A stretch of 64,000 nucleotides of DNA from Halalkalicoccus jeotgali B3. Its GTDB lineage: Archaea; Halobacteriota; Halobacteria; Halobacteriales; Halalkalicoccaceae. The stretch covers positions 1,999,345-2,063,344 of the forward strand of contig NC_014297.1 of assembly GCF_000196895.1 (NCBI RefSeq). The letters run 5' to 3'. A model generated the notes under the pieces. It was not told the origin of the DNA. It did no database searches and saw only the letters and a program-made list of their open reading frames with translations. Position numbers and translations under genes: made by a program. Below, piece by piece: positions 57,149-64,000 of this stretch (the stretch's first letter is position 1; the number at the start of each line of letters is the position of its first letter).

Positions 57149-57973
57149 ATGCCAGCCGACGACAGCGAGGACCCCAACGCGGACGTACAGTACCACATCG
57201 AGGTCGGCCCCGAGGACGTCGCCCCCTCGGTACTGCTCCCGGGCAACCCCGAGCGCGTCGAAAGGATAACCGGGTTCTGGGACGATGCCGAGGAGAAGGG
57301 GAGCCACCGGGAGTACCGCACCGTCACGGGGCGTTACGACGAGACCCCCATCTCGGTGACCTCGACGGGGATCGGCGGGCCCTCGGCGGCCATCGCCGTC
57401 GAGGAACTCGCACGTGTCGGTGCGGACACCTTCATCCGAGTCGGGTCCTGTGGTGCGATCCAGGAGGGGATGGCCGTCGGCGATCTGGTGATCACCACGG
57501 GCGCAGTGCGTCAGGAAGGCACCAGCGACGAGTACGTCCGCGAGGACTACCCCGCGAGCGCGGATTACGAGGTCGTCTGTGCGCTGGTCGCGGCCGCAGA
57601 ACGCCTCGGCTACGACTACCACACCGGGATCACGATGAGCGCCGATTCCTTCTATGCGGGGCAAGGACGGCCCGGGTTCGAGGGCTTCGAGGCGGCGGGA
57701 AGTACGGCGTTGGTCGAGGAGCTCCGGGACGCGAACGTCAAGAACATCGAGATGGAAGCCAGCGCCATCCTCACGATCGCGAACGTCTACGGGCTGCGCG
57801 CGGGTGCGATCTGTTCGGTCTACGCCAACCGAGTCACCGGCGAGTTCCGTACGGAAGGCGAGGGGCGGGCGAGCGAAACGGCCTCGCTCGCGGTGAAGCT
57901 ACTCGCGCGCATGGACGGGGTGAAAGCGGAGGCCGGCGCGGAGCGGTGGCACGCGGGACTCAGTCTAGAATGA
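57149..57973 (+). CDS. udp: Nucleoside phosphorylase (uridine phosphorylase-like)
   Basis: A 274-residue PNP/UDP-family enzyme: LLPGNPERV as phosphate-binding glycine loop, TGIGGPSAAIAVEEL, FIRVGSCGAIQ, and NIEMEASAILTIANVYG with the ribose-binding Met-Glu pair. It splits uridine with phosphate into uracil and ribose-1-phosphate; purine specificity cannot be excluded. The ATG at 57149 follows a GGTTATTTGC box by about 25 bases. Together with cdd and the mutase it makes a pyrimidine nucleoside salvage line. Confidence 0.92.
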   Translation: MPADDSEDPNADVQYHIEVGPEDVAPSVLLPGNPERVERITGFWDDAEEKGSHREYRTVTGRYDETPISVTSTGIGGPSAAIAVEELARVGADTFIRVGSCGAIQEGMAVGDLVITTGAVRQEGTSDEYVREDYPASADYEVVCALVAAAERLGYDYHTGITMSADSFYAGQGRPGFEGFEAAGSTALVEELRDANVKNIEMEASAILTIANVYGLRAGAICSVYANRVTGEFRTEGEGRASETASLAVKLLARMDGVKAEAGAERWHAGLSLE

Positions 57974-58021
57974 GGGGCGAGTGGAGTCCACGGCGCATCC
58001 GCCGAGATAGCGGTGCGTGTC

Positions 58022-59173
58022 TCAGAGGAACTTCCAGGCGCGCTGTGCACGCTTGACCGAGGAGACGTCCTTGATCCAGCGGGCGGCGACGGCCTTTTTG
58101 AGGGTTTCGGCGCCGATCCAGCCGAAGGTGTTGATCGGCATCGCCTGGACGTTGTGTGCGACCGCGCGGTCGCCGATCGAGATGAGCGTCCCCTTGTCCT
58201 CGTAGGTCCAAGTCTTCAGCGGGCGGCCCTCGCTCGCGCGGGCGATGTTCTCGCCGACGAGTTCGGCGGCCTGCCAGGCGGCCTGTGCGGTCGGCGGTGC
58301 GGGGCTCTCGCCCTGGTCGACGATCGCGGAATCGCCGATGGCGAAGACCCGCTCGTCGTCGGTCTGGAAGGTCGATTCGGCGACGATGCGGTTGTGTTCC
58401 TTCTCGACGTTGGCGTTTTCGAGCGCCGTGCGGCCGGTGATACCGCCGGTCCAGACGAAGACGTTGTAATTGAGGGGCTCGCCCTCGTCGAACTGGATCG
58501 CCTCCTCGTCGGCCTCGGTGATCGGGTCGTCGGTGAGGATCTCGATATCCGCATCGAGTAGCCGTTTCTTGACCGCGCCCTGGAGTTCGGGGTCCTGACC
58601 GGGCATGATCTCGGGTAGCGCCTCGATCAGCGAGATCTCGATGGGCGCGTTGTGCTTATCGCGGAACTCCGCGACCTCGCCAGCGGCCTGGATTCCCGAG
58701 AGGCCTGCGCCGCCGATGGCGATCCGTGCGGGTTCCTCGCGGGTGGCCTCCCGGGCGGCGGTTTTCACGTCGTCGTGGATCGCCAATGCGTCGTCGAGGT
58801 TCTTCAGCGTCAGGGAGTGCTCCTCGAGCCCGGGAATACCGTAGTAGGCGGTGTCGGAACCGAGCGCGACGAGCACGTAGTCGTAGTCGATCTCGGTACC
58901 GTCCGCGAGCGAGACGACCCGCTCGTCGGTGTCGAGGTCGGTGACGGCACCCTCGATAAAGCGCGTGGCGGGCGATTTGATCTCCTCGACCGGGATCGAG
59001 ATGTGATCACGAACGGAGGGATCGCGGATCACGCGGTGGGACTCGTGGAGTACGAGGTGATAATCGGTATCGGAGATCCACGTGATCTGCGCGTCGCTCA
59101 GCTCGTTTTCGAGTTCGGGGATGGCTCCCGCACCGGCGTAACCGGCCCCGAGTACGACGACCTGCTCTGTCAT
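58022..59173 (-). CDS. FAD-dependent NAD(P)H dehydrogenase (NDH-2-like)
   Basis: A 383-residue flavoprotein of the NDH-2/sulfide-quinone reductase superfamily. It has the FAD motif VVVLGAGYAGAGAI, the second nucleotide motif IAIGGAGLSGIQAAGE in the middle, and VFAIGDSAIVDQ for flavin binding. A CxxC pair is absent, which argues against sulfide:quinone reductase and ferredoxin reductases. It probably feeds electrons from NADH to menaquinone on the membrane surface. The last 45 residues (GWIGAETLKKAVAARWIKDV) may form the membrane-binding helix. Confidence 0.9.
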   Translation of the reverse strand: MTEQVVVLGAGYAGAGAIPELENELSDAQITWISDTDYHLVLHESHRVIRDPSVRDHISIPVEEIKSPATRFIEGAVTDLDTDERVVSLADGTEIDYDYVLVALGSDTAYYGIPGLEEHSLTLKNLDDALAIHDDVKTAAREATREEPARIAIGGAGLSGIQAAGEVAEFRDKHNAPIEISLIEALPEIMPGQDPELQGAVKKRLLDADIEILTDDPITEADEEAIQFDEGEPLNYNVFVWTGGITGRTALENANVEKEHNRIVAESTFQTDDERVFAIGDSAIVDQGESPAPPTAQAAWQAAELVGENIARASEGRPLKTWTYEDKGTLISIGDRAVAHNVQAMPINTFGWIGAETLKKAVAARWIKDVSSVKRAQRAWKFL

Positions 59174-59242
59174 ATCTGCTCGTGCGTGAGCGACTGATAC
59201 AAAGCTGTTGAAAGCCGAACCGGGGTGGGAGACTGTGACAGG

Positions 59243-59776
59243 CTAGTGACCCGAGTCGTCCGCGGGCGCGCGCATGTCGTCGATGCGGAGGATGAGGATG
59301 TTGTTCGTGTCGTCCTTCCCGTCGACGGTCCCCTCGATGAGCAGGCGCGACAGCGGCGTCGGACCGACCGTGACCGAATCGCCCTCGTGATACTCACGTA
59401 CCGATCCCTGGATGTGGATCTCCGCGCGACAGAGTTCGGGGTGGTGAACGCTCGAGAGGTCGATCTCCTCGATGTTGACACCCTCGACGCGTTCCCCGTT
59501 GTGTGCCAGTGGGACGGCCGCGGGCTCGTCCATCTGTTGGACGCCGAGCGCCTCGTAGGCGGTCGCGGTCGGTTTGTACCCTCCCTTCGGACCGGGAACG
59601 CCCTCGACCAGCTGCAGGGCCTTCAGGCTCTGCATCTGGTTGCGGATAGTACCGGGGTTTCGATCCACTTCCTCGGCGATGTCCTCGCCCTTGACCGCGT
59701 CTTCGGCCTCGCGGTGGAGGTTGATCAACGCGGTGAGGATGGTTTTCTGACTCGGCGTGAGTTCGATCGATGACAT
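59243..59776 (-). CDS. Winged-helix transcriptional regulator
   Basis: A 177-residue protein with an N-terminal winged helix (ELTPSQKTILTALINL, then EEVDRNPGTIRNQMQSLKALQLVEGVPG) and a C-terminal domain of about 100 residues containing NIEEIDLSSVHHPELC and VTVGPTPLSRLLIEG, similar to haloarchaeal regulators annotated near the Rrf2 or CBS-linked groups. The single Cys and paired His could bind metal. An inverted repeat lies over its own promoter (59788-59819), suggesting autoregulation. It is encoded just upstream of the NDH-2-like gene, 69 bases apart, same strand. Confidence 0.85.
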   Translation of the reverse strand: MSSIELTPSQKTILTALINLHREAEDAVKGEDIAEEVDRNPGTIRNQMQSLKALQLVEGVPGPKGGYKPTATAYEALGVQQMDEPAAVPLAHNGERVEGVNIEEIDLSSVHHPELCRAEIHIQGSVREYHEGDSVTVGPTPLSRLLIEGTVDGKDDTNNILILRIDDMRAPADDSGH

Positions 59777-59787
59777 AGCTGGTCTTC

Positions 59788-59819
59788 GGTATAGATTCGC
59801 TTAAATGCGACGAATACCG
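59788..59819 (-). promoter_or_regulatory. Nested inverted repeat over the regulator's promoter
   Basis: CGGTAT at 59788-59793 with ATACCG at 59814-59819, and inside them ATTCG at 59795-59799 with CGAAT at 59811-59815, surround TTAAAT, the likely TATA core (about 25-30 bases before the ATG at 59776). A repressor bound here would block transcription. Confidence 0.5.
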
Positions 59820-59897
59820 TATCGTACCCGTTCGGATCGGTACCCGCGGGTAGTATCCTTCGATGATCGCTCCGATAGGGTGAGAAAAAATCCGCAG

Positions 59898-59905
59898 GTT
59901 TAATC
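59898..59905 (+). promoter_or_regulatory. TATA-like box of arginase gene
   Basis: GTTTAATC lies 24-31 bases before the ATG at 59929, fitting a leaderless start. Confidence 0.5.
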
Positions 59906-59928
59906 CCGATATTCCCGATTGGGCGACC

Positions 59929-60837
59929 ATGAACGAACGGGTCAGAGTCATCGGTGCGCCCCTCGATTACGGTGCCGACCGCCGGGGCGTGGATATGGGA
60001 CCGTCGGCCATAAGATACGCGGGACTCGCCGGGGAGCTCGCCGCGAGCGGCCGGACCGCCGTCGACCGGGGCGATCTGAGCGTCCCCCGGGCCGAGGAAC
60101 GCGATCCGGACGCCGAGACGCCCGTACGCGGGTCGGCGAAGTTCCTCCGCGAGGTCCGGGACGTCTGCGAGCGGCTCTCGGAAGCCGTCGAGGACACCCT
60201 CGCGGCGGGGGAGTTCCCGCTCGTGTTGGGGGGCGATCACTCGATCGCGATCGGCTCCATACAGGGGTCGAGCCGGAACGCAGACGTCGGTGTGATCTGG
60301 TTCGACGCCCACGGCGATTTCAACACGCCCGAGACGTCCCCCAGCGGCAACGTTCACGGGATGCCGATGGCCGCCGCGCTCGGCCACGGTTCCTTTGCCG
60401 GCACTGACTGGGCCAACGCCCCCGGGGTCGATCCCGAGAACGTCGTGCTCGTCGGGCTTCGAAGTCTCGACGAGAAAGAACGCCTCGCGATCCGCGAGAG
60501 CCCCGTGACCGCCTACACGATGTCCGACATCGACGAGCGCGGCATCACGGCCGTCACCGAGGAGGCACTCGAGGTCGCGGGCAGCGCCGCCGACGGGATC
60601 CACGTCAGCCTCGATATGGACTGGCTCGATCCCAAGGAAGCGCCCGGCGTCGGCACGCCCGTCCGCGGTGGCGTGACCTACCGGGAGGCCCACGCCGCCC
60701 TCGAGATCGTCGCCAACCGCAAAGTGCTTCGCTCGCTCGAGGTCGTCGAGGTCAACCCGATCCTCGATTCGGGCAACGAAACGGCAAGTCTGGCGGTCGA
60801 ACTCGCCGCGAGCGCACTGGGAAAACGCATTCTGTAG
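59929..60837 (+). CDS. rocF: Arginase (ureohydrolase family)
   Basis: A 302-residue ureohydrolase. Metal ligands are seen in GGDHSIAIGS, WFDAHGDFNTPETSPSGNVHGMP and SLDMDWLDPKEAPG. The SGNxHGMP stretch is characteristic of arginases rather than agmatinases, so it should split arginine into ornithine and urea with two manganese ions. Arginine catabolism or urea production fits a haloarchaeon, but no other urea gene lies near. The alternative is agmatinase. Confidence 0.9.
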   Translation: MNERVRVIGAPLDYGADRRGVDMGPSAIRYAGLAGELAASGRTAVDRGDLSVPRAEERDPDAETPVRGSAKFLREVRDVCERLSEAVEDTLAAGEFPLVLGGDHSIAIGSIQGSSRNADVGVIWFDAHGDFNTPETSPSGNVHGMPMAAALGHGSFAGTDWANAPGVDPENVVLVGLRSLDEKERLAIRESPVTAYTMSDIDERGITAVTEEALEVAGSAADGIHVSLDMDWLDPKEAPGVGTPVRGGVTYREAHAALEIVANRKVLRSLEVVEVNPILDSGNETASLAVELAASALGKRIL

Positions 60838-60987
60838 GGCGGAAACACCATCACAGCCCCGCCATGAGGAGGCACTCACCAGCCGACCGAGAGACGGAGC
60901 GCCGCCAGTCCGAACCGGCACATATCCGTCGTTTTTCACGACTTCGCTTATAGTTGCCGGGCGACCGCGGAATCGAGTTTCGAAACG

Positions 60988-60997
60988 AAATACTTAG
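60988..60997 (+). promoter_or_regulatory. TATA-like box of the M28 peptidase gene
   Basis: AAATACTTAG lies 26-35 bases before the ATG at 61023. The ATG at 61018 just before is followed at once by TGA, so 61023 is the usable start. The rest of the 185-base gap after arginase shows no gene. Confidence 0.45.
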
Positions 60998-61022
60998 GCT
61001 CCCGACCGGAGCATGCGATGGC

Positions 61023-62333
61023 ATGACCGACTGGATCGGAGAGACGTTCACTAGTACGGCGGGATGGGACCACCTCGAGGCTATCGTCGACCTCGAAGAC
61101 CGGATGGCGGGCACCGAGGGCGAACGCCGCGGCGCGGAACTGACATGTGAGACGCTCGCCGAGGCCGGCGCGCGAAACGTCCGCCTAGAGGAGTTCCCGA
61201 TCCAGGGCTGGGTCCGTGGTGCGAGCGAGATCCGCGCCGGAGAGACAGTCCAGGACTGCATCGCCCTCCCACGAAGCCCGAGCGAGGCGGCGACGGGCGA
61301 ACTGGTCGATCTGGGCTACGGGCTACCGGAGGATTTCGAGGCGGCGGACATCGAGGGAAAGGTGGTGATGGTCCGCAGTGACGTGCCCGAGTACTTCGAT
61401 CGCTACATCCACCGCCGCGAGAAGTACTACTACGCGGTCGCGAACGGGGCGAGCGCGTTCGTCTACCGTAACCACGTCGAGGGCTGTTTGCCCCCCACCG
61501 GAAGCGTCGGCACCCCGGAAGAACCCATCGGCGACATCCCCGCGGTCGGCGCGAGCAGCGAGGTCGGCGCGCGCCTCGCTCGACGCTTCGACGGTCGGGA
61601 AGTAACGGTCGACGTCGAGGCCGAGATCGGCGACGCGACCAGCCAAAACGTCCACGCAGAGATGGGACCTGACACAGAGGATGCCGTCTTGGTGACGGGC
61701 CACATCGACGCACACGACATCGCCGAGGGCGCAAGCGACAACGGCGCGGGCACGGCGATGGTGATCGAGATCGCAAACGCCCTGGCCGAGCGCGAGGACG
61801 AACTCGACACGCGGGTGGCGTTCGTCGTCTACGGCGCCGAAGAGGTGGGGCTAGTCGGTTCCGAACACCACGCCGCGAATGCCGATCGCGAGTCGATCAG
61901 AGCGATCGTCAACAGCGACGGGGTCGTCCGCGGGCGAACCCTCGAGTTCTACACTCACGGATTTCCCGAACTCGACGTGGCCGCAGAACGCGTCGCCGAC
62001 CGGTTCGACCACCCCGTGAAGACGGTTCCGCGAATGGGACCTCACAGCGACCACTGGCCGTTCGTCCAGTGGGGCGTGCCCGGCTATCACGTCATGAGCG
62101 ACACGGGCGAGCTGGGTCGCGGATGGGGCCACACGTTCGCCGACACGCTCGATAAGGTCGACGTTCGGAACCTGCGCGAACAGGCGGTCGTGCTGACGGA
62201 ACTCGTCGTCGATCTCGCGCGCGAGGGGACGACCGTCGAGCATCGGACGCCCGGGGACATCGCCGCGGCGCTCGAAGACGAGGACCAGGCGGCGGGCATG
62301 AAAGTCATCGGCGACTGGCCATACGACGAGTAA
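61023..62333 (+). CDS. M28 family aminopeptidase with PA-like insert
   Basis: A 436-residue zinc peptidase. The M28 site is seen as LVTGHIDAHDIAEGASDNGAGTA (His and Asp ligands, quoted in parts), VVYGAEEVGLVGSEH (catalytic Glu pair) and a later ligand in GPHSDHWPF. A PA-like domain (about residues 90-170) precedes the catalytic half. There is no signal peptide, so it is cytosolic, probably trimming peptides from the N-terminus. It may also be a carboxypeptidase Q relative. Confidence 0.9.
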   Translation: MTDWIGETFTSTAGWDHLEAIVDLEDRMAGTEGERRGAELTCETLAEAGARNVRLEEFPIQGWVRGASEIRAGETVQDCIALPRSPSEAATGELVDLGYGLPEDFEAADIEGKVVMVRSDVPEYFDRYIHRREKYYYAVANGASAFVYRNHVEGCLPPTGSVGTPEEPIGDIPAVGASSEVGARLARRFDGREVTVDVEAEIGDATSQNVHAEMGPDTEDAVLVTGHIDAHDIAEGASDNGAGTAMVIEIANALAEREDELDTRVAFVVYGAEEVGLVGSEHHAANADRESIRAIVNSDGVVRGRTLEFYTHGFPELDVAAERVADRFDHPVKTVPRMGPHSDHWPFVQWGVPGYHVMSDTGELGRGWGHTFADTLDKVDVRNLREQAVVLTELVVDLAREGTTVEHRTPGDIAAALEDEDQAAGMKVIGDWPYDE

Positions 62334-62373
62334 CCCCGCAGGCTTTTGGCCCCCCGAGCGTAGCCGGTAGTAT

Positions 62374-63114
62374 GTGCGAGCGATCCCGGGTGAGTCGGCG
62401 GTGACGGTTCTCGTCGTCGGTGCGTCCTCGACAGCGATCGAGGCGATCGAGGCCGCGGGTCACACCGTCCGAACGGGAGTGCCGGCGGATCTCGATGCCG
62501 AATCCGGGGACGGCGATCCCGATCCCGATTTCGAGGCCGTCGTCGCCATCGGCGAGAGCGCGTTGCTCGCGGTCGCCCGCCGCCGCCCGAGTATTCCCGT
62601 CCTTCCGGTCGACGTCCCGATCGGTCCCGACGGCGCCGACCGCCGGGCGATCGGTGCTGCGCTTGCGGGAGAGGCGCCCGAACACGCGAGTCCGGTGCTG
62701 TCGGTTTCCGTCGACGGGGAGACCATCGAGCGCGCGGTCATGGACGTAACCCTCGTCACGACCGAACCGGCCCGTATTTCCGAGTACGCCGTCCACCGCA
62801 CCAATGGACGTGTCGCGGCGTTCCGGGCCGACGGCGTGGTGGTCGCGACGCCCGCAGGAAGTCACGGCTACGCCGCCGCCGCGGGCGGACCGACGTTCGT
62901 CCCGGGAACCGAGGCGTTCAGTATCGTGCCGATCGCGCCGTTCCACACCCAATCGAGCCAGTGGGTCGTCGATACGGGCCCGCTTTCGCTGTCGGTGCTG
63001 CGCGACGAGGGCGAGGTGTCGTTGCTCGTCGATGACACCGACCGCGGTGTCGTCGACCCCAACCAGCGGGTCCGACTGGAAGTCGACGACTACGTGCGGA
63101 CGCTCCGTCCGTAG
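62374..63114 (+). CDS. NAD kinase-like protein with degenerate ATP motif
   Basis: A 246-residue member of the ATP-NAD kinase fold. The C-terminal part is well kept (VVATPAGSHGYAAAAGGP and FSIVPIAPF correspond to the family's STPTGS and PICP regions), but where NAD kinases have the GGDGT phosphate motif it reads AIGESALLAV. Catalysis is therefore doubtful; it may bind NAD as a sensor or accessory subunit. GTG at 62374 is preferred because GGCTTTTG ends 26 bases before it; GTG at 62401 is also possible. Confidence 0.82.
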   Translation: MRAIPGESAVTVLVVGASSTAIEAIEAAGHTVRTGVPADLDAESGDGDPDPDFEAVVAIGESALLAVARRRPSIPVLPVDVPIGPDGADRRAIGAALAGEAPEHASPVLSVSVDGETIERAVMDVTLVTTEPARISEYAVHRTNGRVAAFRADGVVVATPAGSHGYAAAAGGPTFVPGTEAFSIVPIAPFHTQSSQWVVDTGPLSLSVLRDEGEVSLLVDDTDRGVVDPNQRVRLEVDDYVRTLRP

Positions 63115-63162
63115 AGGCGAGAATTGGAAACACTCTAATGGACGAACGACAGTTATCCGGAT

Positions 63163-63597
63163 ATGCAACCCCTGCAGTTCGGCGCGATCCACGGGACGCT
63201 CGAAGTGGTGATCCCGTTCGTCGTCTTCGCGCTCGCGCTCGTCAACCTCGTCACCAGACACCTCGCGCACCGCTCGCACGTCTCACAGGCCGACGAACAC
63301 GGCGCTGACGGGATCGAGCGCACCTCGTTTCACACCCTCTCGACGCTCGCGCTCGTGTTGGCGACGTTCGCCTACGTCATGGTGGACCTCCACTACGGCG
63401 TCGCGCTCGCGGCGTTCGCGCTGACGGCGTTCGTCGCCGACTTCTTCGAGTTCGAGGCCCGGCTGGTCGAAGCCCGAACCGACCGACCGCTCGAAGCGCC
63501 CAAGGCGGCCATCGGCGCGTCGCTGTTCATCGTCGCCTACGCCGGCTACATCGTTCTCGTCGAACTGTTCGGGGCGTTCTGGAGCCCCATCATCTGA
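63163..63597 (+). CDS. Membrane protein of unknown function (144 aa; DUF7313-like)
   Basis: The 144-residue protein has four hydrophobic segments (IPFVVFALALVNLVT, LSTLALVLATFAYVMV, ALAAFALTAFVADFF, SLFIVAYAGYIVLVELF) with short charged loops, including a His-rich TRHLAHRSHVS loop after the first. It matches a haloarchaeal family I recall as DUF7313. No catalytic motif. An adjacent small membrane gene on the other strand (cut by the edge) may be its partner. Confidence 0.82.
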   Translation: MQPLQFGAIHGTLEVVIPFVVFALALVNLVTRHLAHRSHVSQADEHGADGIERTSFHTLSTLALVLATFAYVMVDLHYGVALAAFALTAFVADFFEFEARLVEARTDRPLEAPKAAIGASLFIVAYAGYIVLVELFGAFWSPII

Positions 63598-63749
63598 GAA
63601 TACCCTTCCGGGCGTTCTTGCGGACGGGTTTCGCTGACGAGTCCGAGTCTCGCGTGGGGCCGACGGCCCGGTCGGTGTCAGCCCGAGTCGTTCACCGCCG
63701 AGGTCCGTGGTCACTACGGAGCAGGGAAGACACTAAAAAAAGCGGCGGA

Positions 63750-64000
63750 TTACTCGGCGTTTCTCTGTCGGCGGTTCTCGTAGGCGCGTCGTCCCTCCCG
63801 GACCGCGGGAATGACGAACCAGAACGTCAGCGCGCCGAGGATGGCGAACCAGAAGGCGACGTCCTTCATCACGATCAGGATATTGGCGTATAGTCCCACA
63901 TCGGTCGGGTTCGGGGCGATCAGTTGCGTGCCGCCGAAGCTCTCGGTGTTGAACCACGCCGAGACGATGAACCAGAACAGGCCCGCAGTCGTTAGGATGC
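63750..64000 (-). CDS. Small membrane protein, 5' end cut by window
   Basis: The last about 83 residues of a minus-strand gene are visible; the start is beyond the right edge. They show a helix (TTAGLFWFIVSAWF), a loop with NTESFGG and PNPTDVGLY, a second helix (VAFWFAILGALTFWFVIP) and a basic tail (REGRRAYENRRQRN). It looks like a two-helix protein of unknown function, recalled as a haloarchaeal family often next to DUF7313. The 150-base gap between it and the previous stop contains an A-rich tract at 63735-63740. Confidence 0.7.
   Translation of the reverse strand, partial: ILTTAGLFWFIVSAWFNTESFGGTQLIAPNPTDVGLYANILIVMKDVAFWFAILGALTFWFVIPAVREGRRAYENRRQRNAE

Noticed and set aside
1-64000. 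CRISPR arrays, insertion sequences, prophage, rRNA operon
   Set aside because: No regularly spaced repeats, transposase or integrase motifs, phage genes or rRNA sequence were seen in the window.

Overview
The window looks like a chromosomal segment of a haloarchaeon (class Halobacteria; genus not determinable here). DNA is GC-rich, proteins are strongly acidic, tRNA genes lack an encoded CCA, and archaeal markers are present: S3Ae, a KEOPS Pcc1 subunit, archaeal-type PheS with N-terminal winged helices, aIF-1A, TrkA/TrkH and halocyanin-like lipoproteins. Many starts lie 20-30 bases behind a TATA-like box with no ribosome binding site, as in leaderless haloarchaeal transcripts. I see no insertion sequence, CRISPR array, rRNA gene or prophage.

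Layout. 1-9.4 kb: a zinc-ribbon protein cut by the left edge, a TraB-M50 pair, an M48 protease, purM, ribL with a JAMM protease, an active-looking RecJ/DHH exonuclease and a secreted phospholipase D-like protein. 9.4-14.9 kb: an acidic HEAT-repeat protein, a phospholipid synthase, a blue-copper lipoprotein, then a tight operon rps15 - degenerate DHH protein - pcc1 - rps3ae, preceded by an unusually repeat-rich intergenic region and tRNA-Ala. 14.9-22.1 kb: a potassium/stress block with an APC permease carrying Usp domains, an Lrp-type regulator fused to a TrkA-C domain, trkA, trkH and UspA. 22.2-24.9 kb: a CinA-like protein, a MATE exporter and small zinc-ribbon proteins.

25-33.8 kb is the most distinctive region: a type IV pilus/Tad-like secretion locus with one ATPase, one double-domain membrane core protein and six small-to-medium proteins that all start with a class III (prepilin-peptidase) signal. 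Seven of the genes form one operon with overlaps or one-base gaps, and the eighth converges on it with no gap. 34-40.3 kb: tRNA-Arg, tatA, a bacterial-type thrS and a TAXI-type TRAP transporter with its DUF1850 partner. 40.4-51.7 kb: pheST and a run of metabolic and stress genes (GST-like protein, FAD monooxygenase, peroxiredoxin, HD hydrolase, phosphate permease, HNH protein, UspA, an iron-transport-like lipoprotein, aIF-1A).

51.8-64 kb: an asparagine-synthetase-like enzyme lacking the glutaminase cysteine, tRNA-Gly(UCC) beside a Trm9-like methyltransferase, a phosphohexomutase-cytidine deaminase-nucleoside phosphorylase run suggesting nucleoside salvage, an NDH-2-like oxidoreductase, a regulator with an operator-like palindrome over its promoter, arginase, an M28 peptidase and a degenerate NAD-kinase homologue. 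The right edge cuts a small membrane protein gene.
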